Of a stretch of 64,000 nucleotides of DNA, positions 49,781 through 58,607 are shown piece after piece. This DNA is from Flavobacterium sp. HBTb2-11-1 (GTDB lineage: Bacteria > Bacteroidota > Bacteroidia > Flavobacteriales > Flavobacteriaceae): positions 434,001-498,000 of the forward strand of contig NZ_WUMO01000002.1 of assembly GCF_009826975.1 (NCBI RefSeq), written 5' to 3'. Both the position numbers and the translations under genes were made by a program. Each line of letters opens with the position of its first letter. Position 1 is the first letter of the stretch. A model generated the notes under the pieces. That model ran no database searches, had not been told where the DNA came from, and saw nothing but the letters and a program-made list of their open reading frames with translations.

Positions 49781-49801
49781 GCACAGATTGCAAATCTGCG
49801 C
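49781..49801. repeat. REP-like palindrome, copy 2
   Basis: GCACAGATT-gca-AATCTGCGC followed by TAACG. On the opposite strand it reads CGTTAGCGCAGATTTGCAAT..., matching the copy at 18132-18152 except for compensated changes in the stem (GGATT/AATCC against AGATT/AATCT). Compensatory change supports selection on the hairpin. Confidence 0.7.
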
Positions 49802-49834
49802 TAACGATTCAGAGTAGATCTGCGCGATCGGAAT

Positions 49835-49934
49835 GCTCTATAATCTATAAAGTTTAAATACAATTTGGACCGGAAATAAAATATACAACTCCGATACTTT
49901 TTATCATTATCAATAAAAACATCGGAGTTGTTAT
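49835..49934. repeat. 100-bp repeat copy 2 with terminator hairpin
   Basis: Matches 47831-47932 from GCTCTATAAT (the counterpart of the last codons and stop of the lyase gene) through TTTAAATACAATTTGGACCGGAAA and the hairpin (CAACTCCGAT at 49886-49895 with ATCGGAGTTG at 49921-49930). Because it includes coding-end sequence of the lyase, it looks like a duplicated gene tail. It can terminate both the convergent GNAT gene and the DUF1579-like gene. Confidence 0.85.
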
Positions 49935-49944
49935 TATTTTAACG

Positions 49945-50922
49945 TTAAAGTGACTTTTTAAAACAAATACTGCTTCCTATACCAGCGTATTGTCCATAAT
50001 TTTCAGTAATTGCATAATCACTATTTGTATATAATCCAACAGCTTCTATCTGCACATTGCTGGTTTCTAAAACAGTTGATTTGTAGCCTAATTCTTTTGC
50101 CCAATTTTCAAGTTCGCTTAAAATTTTACGCGATATGCCTCGTCCTCTAAATTCTTCTGAAACAAACATTCGTTTTACCTCAACAGATTTGTCATCAAAT
50201 TGTTTGATAGCTCCACAGCCTACTGCAATGCCATTTACATAAGCAATAATAACATGTTTGATACTATCTACCTTATTAAATTGATTAAAATATTCCTGCA
50301 TATCGCCATTTCTGCTTGCTAGATTTGCATCTAATTTTACAATTAAGCTGGAGAAATCTTCATTTTGAGAATTGGTTCTTACGAGTTTCAACTCTTCTGT
50401 ATATCCGTATATCTTCATATCAATTAAATCTTGTTCTTTTTTTCTGTAATCTTTCTTTAAAAGTCCTTCGTAAATAAATCCAGAACGTTCGGCTACTTTA
50501 ATGCTTGCAATATTTTCTACAGCTATTTTCATAAAAAGCCTATTGAACTTCTTTTCTGCAAAACACCAATTTTTGAATGCAGTTAAAGCTTCTGCAGCAT
50601 AGTTATTGCCATTATATTTTTTGAAAATAAAATAAGCCAATTCACCTTTAGGCACTCTCCAATCAATTTCTCTAACCGATATATGCCCTATAAGCTGATG
50701 GTCTTCTTTTGTAAATATACCACAAGCAAAACCTCTATTTTCCTGCCAATCTATCTCCTTCTGTCCTAGATACTTTTTTGTCAATTCTAAATCGCCATTA
50801 ACTTTTATCATGTTGGCAAAATAATCATATAAATGTTCACGGTTTTCGGTTAAACTTTCTAAGAAGCTATTAGAATCCTCTATTTTGTACGGTCTTATTA
50901 TAAGGCGTTTGGTAGTAATCAT
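49945..50922 (-). CDS. Double GNAT N-acetyltransferase fusion, 325 aa
   Basis: Two acetyltransferase domains in one chain. Residues 1-175 are a RimJ/RimL-type GNAT (TTKRLIIRPYKIEDSNSF start, LIGHISVREIDW, FNRLFMKIAVENIASIKVAERSGF); the acetyl-CoA loop KYNGNNYAAEA is present but less canonical. Residues 180-325 are a second GNAT with a proper binding loop SEEFRGRGISRK and VGLYTNSDYAITENYGQYAG. The RimJ half usually acts on protein N-termini or small amines; the second half resembles small stand-alone acetyltransferases. Most homologues of each half exist as separate proteins, so this is either a true fusion or a lost stop. Confidence 0.75.
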   Translation of the reverse strand: MITTKRLIIRPYKIEDSNSFLESLTENREHLYDYFANMIKVNGDLELTKKYLGQKEIDWQENRGFACGIFTKEDHQLIGHISVREIDWRVPKGELAYFIFKKYNGNNYAAEALTAFKNWCFAEKKFNRLFMKIAVENIASIKVAERSGFIYEGLLKKDYRKKEQDLIDMKIYGYTEELKLVRTNSQNEDFSSLIVKLDANLASRNGDMQEYFNQFNKVDSIKHVIIAYVNGIAVGCGAIKQFDDKSVEVKRMFVSEEFRGRGISRKILSELENWAKELGYKSTVLETSNVQIEAVGLYTNSDYAITENYGQYAGIGSSICFKKSL

Positions 50923-51078
50923 TATTATTATGTCAATTAAAAAGTGATAAAGTATGTGTTAGTTTTTTATGAGGATAAAACTAGACAAAAACGTGATGCT
51001 CAAAAATGCTATTTTTTTATTAGTCGATGCTTTTTATGCATTACTTTTTTTAATACTCGCCAATATTTATTAATCAAC

Positions 51079-51774
51079 CTACAGCAGTTTATTTTTAATT
51101 TCTTTATACTTAGAACGGCCAATTGGCAATATATCTCCGTTTTTTAACTGCATGCTGTACTTTCCTCCTGCCTCTACTACAATTTTATCTGCTTGCTCCC
51201 AACATAGAATATAAGATTTATGTATTCTTTCAAATGTCTCAGGAAGTAGTTTTTCTAAGGCTTCGAGTGATTTGTCGTGAAGTTCTATTTTTTTATTTGA
51301 CAAATGCAATTCGGTATAAATGCCTGCTCCTTTTATGTATAAGATTTCATTAATTGGAACAAGTCTGAATGTTTTTCCTTTTCTAACTGCCAAAAATCGC
51401 ACATCTCCTCCTGATTGTTTTTCTTGAGTTGTAAAACGCGTAAAAGCTTGCGCTAATCTGTTTTGGTCGAAAGGTTTAGGCACAAAGTCCAAAACACCAT
51501 AATTGAATGCCGTAATTGCCTTGTCTGTATAAGCTGAAATGATAATAGTCTGAAATGGACCAGAAACAAAGGTTTGGAGAATTTCAAATCCGTCTTCACC
51601 GTTTAGATTTAAGTCTAACAAAAGTAAATCAATCGGATGTTGTTCAATAACAGTCAATCCATTTTCTAGAGAATCTGCAAGGAGAATCTGCACTTCTTTA
51701 TCAAAGAAGTCACGGGTCATTCTTTCGATTCTCTTTGCAATTCGGGCTTCGTCTTCAATTATCAGAATCTTCAT
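51079..51774 (-). CDS. LytTR-type response regulator
   Basis: A 231-aa response regulator. The receiver domain has D7/E8 in the acidic pocket (LIIEDEA), phosphorylation site D54 in LLLDLNLNG and K103-region KPF in VPKPFDQNR. The C-terminal LytTR DNA-binding domain covers about 128-231 (FLAVRKGKTFRLVPINEILYIKG, ERIHKSYIL, LPIGRSKYKEIK). Its start codon overlaps the stop of the upstream histidine kinase by 1 bp (TAATG), so the two are co-translated and form a cognate pair. Confidence 0.92.
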   Translation of the reverse strand: MKILIIEDEARIAKRIERMTRDFFDKEVQILLADSLENGLTVIEQHPIDLLLLDLNLNGEDGFEILQTFVSGPFQTIIISAYTDKAITAFNYGVLDFVPKPFDQNRLAQAFTRFTTQEKQSGGDVRFLAVRKGKTFRLVPINEILYIKGAGIYTELHLSNKKIELHDKSLEALEKLLPETFERIHKSYILCWEQADKIVVEAGGKYSMQLKNGDILPIGRSKYKEIKNKLL

Positions 51775-53417
51775 TATTTCTCAAAAATTTTAATGGTTGT
51801 CTCCCAGCCTTTTTCTACAGCATGAGAATCAAAAGACCAATTGGTGCCGTAACTCTCCGTTAATCTTGCTTCGATATATTTAAATCCTGTTCCTGTTCGC
51901 CGCTCTTTTTTAGTATGCCGATTTTGAGCAAGCGTCAATAAAGTGTATTGTTTAAATTGTTTTTCTTTGGCAAAACTGAGAGAAAAAACAATACAACCTT
52001 GTTTTGGAGAAAGACTATGAGTAATTCCGTTTTCAATAATGGTATGAAAAGTTGCTGGCGGAATGGTGTCATTTTCGTCAATTCCTTCTTCCTGCCACTC
52101 GTAACAGATTTCTTTTCGAAAAGACATTATTTCCAAATGTCTTCGGCATAAATCAATTTCTTGCCTGATTGGTATAAGCGTATCTTCGGCAATATCATTC
52201 ATGATATCAAATTCTTCTGCAAGGGCGCGAATAAAAACAACTCCTTCTTTTGGAGATTCTTCGATCCAATCAATCAACGAAGTCAAAGTGTTTCGAAGAA
52301 AATGAGGCTGAATATTCTTCTTAATCAGTTCCAACTGTAATCTGGAAGAAAGCAACAGCGATGCATTGTGAGCTTCTTCCATCGCTTTCGCGCGTATAGT
52401 ATGCAGATAAAGCATACAGAGCACTAAAATTGTAAAAGCAATAAACAATCCGAAATCGTAAAACATAAAATAATTGACTACTACGCCAGCCAATAAACCA
52501 GCCGCAACAATTAGTCCGCCTTTTGCTCTTCTAATTGTCGCGTCAATGGCAATTACAATAGAAAAGAAACGAGCTGTAATGGTAAAATAAGCTGCAGAAA
52601 TATCATAATGCCCATAATAGCCAATATAAACTGCTAAAAGAGTAATAAACAAAAGAACTAAAAACAACTTTTTTCTTTTAAATTCAAACTGCAGCATAAA
52701 ATACCACGGCACAAGCATTGAAATAGCAAAAGTCAGCCAACCGATGATTTTTAAGCGTGTATAAAACTCATTATAAGGAATATCTAAATAATACTTTACA
52801 TATTCAATAATTAAAAGGAAGAAGAAAAGCAGACAAATAATTGCAAAAAGCAATACCGCCAATTCTTTTCGAGTACTATTTATATACAGAAAGAAATAAT
52901 AAACCGATGCAATAAGAAAAGCGCCAGCCATAAGATTCATAAAACCAACAACAATAAGCGGTGACCGATGAAGCTGTAAATAGCTTTTAAGTTTTACGTC
53001 TATACCACGTTCTGCTTCTTTACAATAGGTCTGCGTACCAATTAAAGTAACAGTATGTTTTCCGAGATTAGACAGTTTATTTGGTATTTGATAATAGGTT
53101 GTTTCTGTTCCTGGCACCTCAACACTTCCTGATTTTGCCATATAACCATTTCTTCCCACAAAAACGCCATCCCAATACACGTCAAAAGCGCCAAAAGCAT
53201 TAATCTGAAGTCCGAGAGATTCGGCTTTATTTTCACGTTTCTGTATCTCAATTCCTGTTTGAAATTTAAAACTTGAACTGGTTGGCTTACCCCAATTCAT
53301 CTGCTGATGATCGTAGTCAACATCATAAGTCACGTCAGTTGTAACGTATTTTTTATAATACGAACACGAACTAAACAATAGCAGAAATAAAACGGTAAAA
53401 AAGAGAGATTTATACAT
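51774..53417 (-). CDS. LytS-type sensor histidine kinase with lipobox N-terminus
   Basis: Start chosen at ATG 53417 (MYKSLFFTVLFLLLFSSCSYY), which gives a lipoprotein-like signal with lipobox FSSC and 547 residues; the longer frame reads through the divergent promoter. An extracytoplasmic beta domain (about 25-180) with a VYWDGVFVGRNG pattern is followed by seven hydrophobic segments (7TM-DISM-like, about 185-365), then a His_kinase domain with phospho-acceptor H372 in QPHFLRNTLTSL, N-box IENGITH and G-box GTGFKYIEARL. The partner regulator overlaps its stop. The divergent TonB-type receptor gene, 136 bp away, is the obvious candidate target. Confidence 0.85.
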   Translation of the reverse strand: MYKSLFFTVLFLLLFSSCSYYKKYVTTDVTYDVDYDHQQMNWGKPTSSSFKFQTGIEIQKRENKAESLGLQINAFGAFDVYWDGVFVGRNGYMAKSGSVEVPGTETTYYQIPNKLSNLGKHTVTLIGTQTYCKEAERGIDVKLKSYLQLHRSPLIVVGFMNLMAGAFLIASVYYFFLYINSTRKELAVLLFAIICLLFFFLLIIEYVKYYLDIPYNEFYTRLKIIGWLTFAISMLVPWYFMLQFEFKRKKLFLVLLFITLLAVYIGYYGHYDISAAYFTITARFFSIVIAIDATIRRAKGGLIVAAGLLAGVVVNYFMFYDFGLFIAFTILVLCMLYLHTIRAKAMEEAHNASLLLSSRLQLELIKKNIQPHFLRNTLTSLIDWIEESPKEGVVFIRALAEEFDIMNDIAEDTLIPIRQEIDLCRRHLEIMSFRKEICYEWQEEGIDENDTIPPATFHTIIENGITHSLSPKQGCIVFSLSFAKEKQFKQYTLLTLAQNRHTKKERRTGTGFKYIEARLTESYGTNWSFDSHAVEKGWETTIKIFEK

Positions 53418-53552
53418 AAGATAAAGATAAAATAAATATCGAATTGCTAAATGCATTTGAGAAGCTGATAGAGCCATTTGCATGTTTTTGAAAACTGCAT
53501 TCTGTTTTATGAGGTAATCTTGTACTACAAAATCAATCAAAAATCAATCAAG

Positions 53553-55934
53553 ATGAAATTGCTAATAATCAGTATTTTATTTTTATTTATTCCTTTCTTA
53601 GGAATAGGACAGCAAACTGTTGTTTCTGGTAAAGTTCAAGACGGTACAACAAAAGAAGCATTGCCTTATGTAACGGTAACCATACAAGATAATAATTCGA
53701 AAATAATTATGGCTGGAGTAACCGATGATCGCGGTTTGTTTAGCTTGGAAGGAATTTTAAAAAATACTTCCATAATTTCTTTTAGCTTAACAGGTTATCA
53801 AATTCAGAATCAAACATTAAACAGTATTTTAGAAAAATCAAAAATTGAACTAGGAACAATTAATTTAATCACTAATGTTGTACAGCTAAAAGCCGTAGAA
53901 ATTAATGGTAAAAAATCGAACATCAGTTTAAAATTAGACAAAAAAATATTTGAAGTCGGTAAAGATGTGCTATCGCAAAATGGTTCTGCTCATGATGTTT
54001 TAAATGGCGTTCCGTCAGTTGCAGTTAGTCCCTCTGGAGCAATAAGTCTTCGTGGCAATAGCAATGTTTTGGTATTAATTAATGGAAGGCAATCTGGACT
54101 TACTCAAAACAATGCGCTTGACCAGATTGCAGCCGATCAGATTGAGAAAATTGAGGTTATTACCAATCCGTCCTCAAGATACGATGCTGCCGGATCTGCG
54201 GGTATTATCAATATTATATTGAAAAAAAACAAAAAAAGCGGTTTTAGCGGTCAGGTTAGATTGGTTGCAGGTTCGCCAAATGACAGCCGTCTTAATCCGA
54301 GCCTCAATTACAAATCAAATAAAATCAATATTTTTTCCAATTTCAGCATACGTTCGAGCGATTATGAAGGCTTGTATACTACCGATCAGGTTACAAATAG
54401 TGCTACAACGCCAAATTATATGAATCGTGTACAAAATGAAGATCGACATGATGATGGCAAATTGCTTTATCTAGGCGCCGATTATTACATTAATGAACAT
54501 CAAACTATTACTGCCGCATTTTTAAAGAATGCAACGCACGACAATGACAAAACCAATTTACGGTACAATTACGACAGTGATTTTGGAAATACAGAGCCAG
54601 ACAGTCTTTTGGTGAGAAACGGAAAATCTTTGGAAAAACGTGCTTACAATCAGTTTGAGTTTAATTATACCCATACTTTCAAACAAAAAGAAAAAAAATG
54701 GACTGTAGATGTTCAATACGATTGGTGGGACAGCGATAAAAAATGGGATCTTTCAACACAGCGTTTGCTTCCTGATGCATCTGTTTATCCTGGCATAAGA
54801 ACAAGTTCAGTAGGCAATAGCAAAGATTTTCTTGCTAAGACTGATTTTGTACAGCCTATTGATAGCGTTTCGGTTTTAGAATTTGGATTAAAAACTGAAA
54901 TTCGAACTGTTAGTAGCGATTATTTGGCTGAAGAACAAAAAGACAACAGTTGGGTAATTTATCAGAATATCGATAATGATTTAAATTATGATGAATCCAT
55001 AACGGGTGCTTACGCACAATTTAGCGACAAAATCAAAAAGTTTACTTATATGCTTGGTTTGAGAACTGAGTTTACCAATATTTCCATCAAAGATGCCGAA
55101 AATGCTTATAGCGACAAAAAGAAATACAATAAGCTCTTCCCTACTGTAAATTTAAGCTATAAGTTTGATGCTTCGACTTTACAGTTAAATTACAGCAAAC
55201 GCATTAGACGTCCCTATCTCTATGATTTATATCCTTTTAATGAAGTCACAGATTTGAATGCGCAATACATTGGAAATCCCGATTTGAATCCATCTTACAC
55301 TGATGCTTTTGAAATGGCATTTCTTAAAACGTGGAAAACATTTACTTTAAATCCTTCTCTTTATTATCAGTATGAAAAAGGTTATATTCAGGATTATACG
55401 TATCGTCAGGATGATATTTTCTTGACAACTCCCATAAATATTGATTACGAAATGCGAAGCGGAATTGAATTGTCTACTTTGTACAATCCGTTGAAATGGC
55501 TTCAGATCAATGCCGAAATGAACTTTTACAGTTTTAAACAAAAAGGAAATTACATGGGAGAAAATCTGGATTATAATAGCAATAACTTTACTGGACGTTT
55601 AAGCACACAGATAAAACTTCCAGCTAAGTTTAGTTTTCAGGGACGATATAATTTTCGCGGAGAAAAACGTAATGCTCAAACAACTATCGAAGCCTTGCAA
55701 TCGCTTGATTTTGGTTTTAGCAAACTATTACTCAAAGATAAAGCAACTATTGTTTTTGATGTTACGAATGCTTTTAATCTCCGCCAAAATAAAAGCATTA
55801 CAACGGGAACTGATTATGTAGTTAGAGACAATAGCATTCCTAATGCCGCCAGATATCGCTTGAGTTTTGTCTATCGTTTTAATCTAACCGATCCAAAAGC
55901 AATCAGACAGGCGAATGACGCTAATAGAAATTGA
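53553..55934 (+). CDS. TonB-dependent receptor-like outer-membrane beta-barrel protein
   Basis: Start chosen at ATG 53553, giving a signal peptide MKLLIISILFLFIPFLGIGQ and 793 residues. Domains: a carboxypeptidase-regulatory-like domain (about 22-110, GKVQDGTTKEALPYVTVTI), a TonB plug (about 135-225, NGSAHDVLNGVPSVAVS, VLINGRQSG, SSRYDAAGSAGIINIILKK) and a long beta-barrel ending in the aromatic ...RLSFVYRFNL. It belongs to the outer-membrane beta-barrel family often used for siderophore-like or peptide uptake; no SusD-like partner follows. Divergent from the LytS/LytT pair, it is probably under their control. Confidence 0.85.
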   Translation: MKLLIISILFLFIPFLGIGQQTVVSGKVQDGTTKEALPYVTVTIQDNNSKIIMAGVTDDRGLFSLEGILKNTSIISFSLTGYQIQNQTLNSILEKSKIELGTINLITNVVQLKAVEINGKKSNISLKLDKKIFEVGKDVLSQNGSAHDVLNGVPSVAVSPSGAISLRGNSNVLVLINGRQSGLTQNNALDQIAADQIEKIEVITNPSSRYDAAGSAGIINIILKKNKKSGFSGQVRLVAGSPNDSRLNPSLNYKSNKINIFSNFSIRSSDYEGLYTTDQVTNSATTPNYMNRVQNEDRHDDGKLLYLGADYYINEHQTITAAFLKNATHDNDKTNLRYNYDSDFGNTEPDSLLVRNGKSLEKRAYNQFEFNYTHTFKQKEKKWTVDVQYDWWDSDKKWDLSTQRLLPDASVYPGIRTSSVGNSKDFLAKTDFVQPIDSVSVLEFGLKTEIRTVSSDYLAEEQKDNSWVIYQNIDNDLNYDESITGAYAQFSDKIKKFTYMLGLRTEFTNISIKDAENAYSDKKKYNKLFPTVNLSYKFDASTLQLNYSKRIRRPYLYDLYPFNEVTDLNAQYIGNPDLNPSYTDAFEMAFLKTWKTFTLNPSLYYQYEKGYIQDYTYRQDDIFLTTPINIDYEMRSGIELSTLYNPLKWLQINAEMNFYSFKQKGNYMGENLDYNSNNFTGRLSTQIKLPAKFSFQGRYNFRGEKRNAQTTIEALQSLDFGFSKLLLKDKATIVFDVTNAFNLRQNKSITTGTDYVVRDNSIPNAARYRLSFVYRFNLTDPKAIRQANDANRN

Positions 55935-56039
55935 TTCAAAATTTTTAATTAAAAAAAGTAATCTGTATACAAAAGGTAAATAAGATTCTATTTAAACCCT
56001 CTATTTCGTTCTAGCTTTGTGTGTCTAAAGGAACTAATC

Positions 56040-57208
56040 ATGAACGAAAAACCAAAATATACATTAAGAGCATTAATACTATATTTTTTAAAACTTGGCA
56101 CAATTGGTTTTGGAGGACCAGTCGCGTTGGTTGGTTATATGTATAAGGATCTGGTAGAAAACAAAAAATGGATTTCCGATGAAGAATATAAAGAGGGTCT
56201 TGCATTAGCACAATTGGCTCCAGGTCCATTGGCAGCACAGCTTGGCATATATATAGGTTATGTTCATTACAATATTGTTGGAGCTACTTTAGCAGGTTTT
56301 GCTTTTATTGCCCCTTCGTTCTTTATGGTTTTAATTCTTGGAATAATCTATCAAGCTTATGGTGGATTGTTATGGATTCAGTCTGTTTTTTTTATGGAGT
56401 TAGTGCTGCCGTTATTGGAATCATCACTCTAAGTTCTTATAAACTTACCATAAAATCCATCGGAAAATTGAATCTAAATTCTTTTAAAGAAAAATGGATT
56501 TTATGGCTTTTCTTTCTCTCAGTCATCATAATAACTTACATCACAGAAAAAGAACATATTTTATTATTTGTGGCCGCAGGGCTTATTTATATGCTAATAA
56601 AGGCTCGCCCGTATTTTAAGATTGCCAAAACCACAAATGTTTTAATTCTTATTTCATCTGGCTTTTGGAATTATGAAAGTTCGACCTTAATGAAAATTGC
56701 CATTTTCTTTACTAAAGCCGGCGCTTTTGTATTTGGAAGCGGTCTCGCAATTGTTCCTTTTTTACATTCAGGAGTTGTCGTAGAAAACAAATGGCTAACA
56801 GAACAGCATTTTCTAGATTCGGTAGCTATAGCTATGATAACACCTGGACCAGTTGTCATAACTGTTGGTTTTATAGGATATTTGGTAAATGGTTTTTTAG
56901 GTGCTATAACTGCCGCATTAGCCACATTTTTGCCTTGTTATCTTTTTACTGTTGCATTGGCGCCATTTTTTAAGAAAATTGTAAACAACAAACCTGTTAA
57001 AGCATTTGTTGAAGGAATAACGGCTGCTGTAGTTGGAGCTTTGGTTGGTTCTGTCATTATTATTGCGAAAAGAAGCATTGTAGATGTTTCGACAATATTG
57101 ATAGCTCTTGCAAGTATTCTTTCTTTAATTTATATCAAGAAAATTCAAGAGCCTTATATAATTTTAATCGCTGCTGTCTTAGGTGTATTAATTAAATTAT
57201 CATTTTAA
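56040..57208 (+). pseudogene. chrA: Chromate transporter gene broken by a frameshift in an 8-T run
   Basis: Two frames encode the halves of one ~390-aa ChrA-type chromate transporter. The first (from ATG 56040) has FLKLGTIGFGGPVALVGYM, ALAQLAPGPLAAQLG and GFAFIAPSFFMVLIL, ending abnormally after WIQSVFF. The second continues in another frame with FYGVSAAVIGIITLS, then the second ChrA half (GAFVFGSGLAIVPFL, ITPGPVVITVGFIGYL). The frames meet in eight T at 56386-56393. Nine T would give WIQSVFFYGV and six T the family-like WIQSVFYGV; eight breaks it. Causes: a real mutation, a phase-variable tract, ribosomal slippage or a sequencing error. ChrA exports chromate by exchange. Confidence 0.85.
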
Positions 57209-57222
57209 TAAAAGTTCAATAA

Positions 57223-57254
57223 AAAAGCCCTCGTTTCATTAACAGAGGGCTTTT
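57223..57254. terminator. Bidirectional terminator chrA / LLM oxidoreductase
   Basis: AAAAGCCCTC (57223-57232) and GAGGGCTTTT (57245-57254) form a perfect 10-bp stem with a 12-nt loop and T/A runs on both sides. It separates two convergent genes. Confidence 0.9.
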
Positions 57255-57270
57255 CTTTCTTTACAAAAAC

Positions 57271-58293
57271 TCATCGCCAACCCAATGCAGGTGCAACGTG
57301 TTCTAATATAGACGACAAAATATGAACATTGTAATCTACGCCAATTGTATTAGGAATAGTCAGCAGCAATGTATCTGCTTCCTGAATTGCTTCGTCTTGA
57401 GCCAATTCTTCAATCAGTTTATCGGGTTCTGCGCTGTAGCTTTTCCCAAAGATTGCTCTTTTGTCTTGCTCGATATACCCAAAACTATCATTGCCTTTAG
57501 CTTGTCCGCCAAAGTAATATCTGTCCTGATCGTTCACAATCGCAAAAATCGAACGGCTAACAGAAACTCTCGCTTCACGCTGATGTCCTGCTTTTTTCCA
57601 AGCTTCTTTGTATAATCTTATCTGCTCTGCCTGCTGAATATGGAATGGTTTTCCATTTTCATCATATTTCAGCGTAGAACTCTGAAGATGCATGCCATTT
57701 TCTGCCGCCCAAATAGCAGTTGCATTAGAGGCCGCTCCCCACCAGATCCGTTCTCGTAGCCCTTCAGAATGTGGCTCTATGCGCAACAATCCAGGCGGAT
57801 TTGGAAACATCGGATACGGATTTGGTTCTGCAAATCCTTCCCCATTCAATTTATCCAAAAATTCCAAAGCTTTTTTACGTCCCATATCGGCATCCGTTTC
57901 GCCTGCATCTGGTTCATAACCAAAGTAGCGCCATCCGTCGATAACTTGTTCTGGCGATCCTCGGCTTATTCCTAATTGTAAACGTCCTTCTGATATCAAA
58001 TCGGCTGCTCCGGCATCTTCAACCATATACATCGGGTTTTCGTATCGCATATCGATTACGCCCGTTCCAATCTCTATTTTACTCGTCTTAGCTCCAACGG
58101 CTGAAAGCAGAGGAAAAGGCGAAGCCAACTGCTGTGCAAAATGATGCACTCGAAAGTAAGCGCCATCTATGCCTATTTCCTCAGCTGCAACAGCCAAATC
58201 AATAGATTGCAGTAATGTGTCTGCTGCGGTACGTGTTTTATATGACGGATGATTAGCCCAATGCCCAAATGATAAAAATCCTATTTTCTTCAT
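57271..58293 (-). CDS. LLM-class (luciferase-like) flavin oxidoreductase
   Basis: A 340-aa FMN/F420-type flavin-dependent monooxygenase of the luciferase-like superfamily. Visible family features: a start MKKIGFLSFGHWA, AAEEIGIDGAYFRVHHFAQQLASPFPLL, TSKIEIGTGVIDMRYENPMYMVEDAGAADLISEGRLQLGISRG and WWGAASNATA. These form the TIM barrel flavin site. The electron donor and substrate are unknown. It is monocistronic, with an exact -7 box just upstream of the start. Confidence 0.85.
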   Translation of the reverse strand: MKKIGFLSFGHWANHPSYKTRTAADTLLQSIDLAVAAEEIGIDGAYFRVHHFAQQLASPFPLLSAVGAKTSKIEIGTGVIDMRYENPMYMVEDAGAADLISEGRLQLGISRGSPEQVIDGWRYFGYEPDAGETDADMGRKKALEFLDKLNGEGFAEPNPYPMFPNPPGLLRIEPHSEGLRERIWWGAASNATAIWAAENGMHLQSSTLKYDENGKPFHIQQAEQIRLYKEAWKKAGHQREARVSVSRSIFAIVNDQDRYYFGGQAKGNDSFGYIEQDKRAIFGKSYSAEPDKLIEELAQDEAIQEADTLLLTIPNTIGVDYNVHILSSILEHVAPALGWR

Positions 58294-58318
58294 AATGGCT
58301 TTTATTTTTTTATTCTCT

Positions 58319-58326
58319 CAAATATA
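58319..58326 (-). promoter_or_regulatory. -7 box of the LLM oxidoreductase gene
   Basis: CAAATATA on the + strand reads TATATTTG on the minus strand, an exact TAnnTTTG match 26 bp before the ATG. No clear -33 element is visible. Confidence 0.4.
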
Positions 58327-58430
58327 CGCATCACAACTGAGTAATGCTATACTTTAATTGATAATTACGTTGCAGATAAAATCTTAAAAATTGGCATATC
58401 TTTTCTAAAAAGCTCATCTTGATTATAAAA

Positions 58431-58460
58431 ACATGTTTCAAGTTATAACTTGAAACATGT
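58431..58460. promoter_or_regulatory. Perfect 30-bp palindrome
   Basis: ACATGTTTCAAGTTA followed by its exact complement TAACTTGAAACATGT, with no spacer. The centre GTTTCAA(G/A)TTATAA(C/T)TTG matches the near-palindrome at 29696-29717. It could be an operator of the downstream operon, a dispersed repeat or a hairpin; the T-run expected for an intrinsic terminator is not evident on either side. Confidence 0.6.
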
Positions 58461-58607
58461 CTAGCTCTAATTTTATGCAATTATTCTGACTTTCTAATCT
58501 AATTTTGAGAGACTTAAATATCTGCCGTTAAAATCCCTTCTCATTTTTTTTCTGCCTTCCTGCGATTTTTATAATCACTTATTGACAATAACTAAAACAA
58601 ATACTTT

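Larger units (their letters stand above)
49642..49944. other. Intergenic region carrying a REP-like palindrome and repeat copy 2
   Basis: A 303-bp gap between convergent genes. The first ~130 bp show nothing recognisable. The rest holds the REP-like element (49781-49801) and the second copy of the ~100-bp terminator repeat (49835-49934), only 34 bp apart. Confidence 0.7.
58294..58607. other. Intergenic region upstream of the aspT operon
   Basis: A 314-bp gap between divergent genes. It contains the -7 box of the LLM gene (58319-58326) and a perfect 30-bp palindrome (58431-58460), about 150 bp before the exchanger gene. Nothing else is recognised. Confidence 0.5.

Noticed and set aside
49945..50922. 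Treating the double GNAT as a frameshift or two genes
   Set aside because: The frame is continuous with a plausible linker and no internal start with good context; kept as a fusion.
50944..51147. 67-aa + strand frame between the GNAT fusion and response regulator genes
   Set aside because: It overlaps the 3' end of the response regulator gene antisense and has a non-coding composition.
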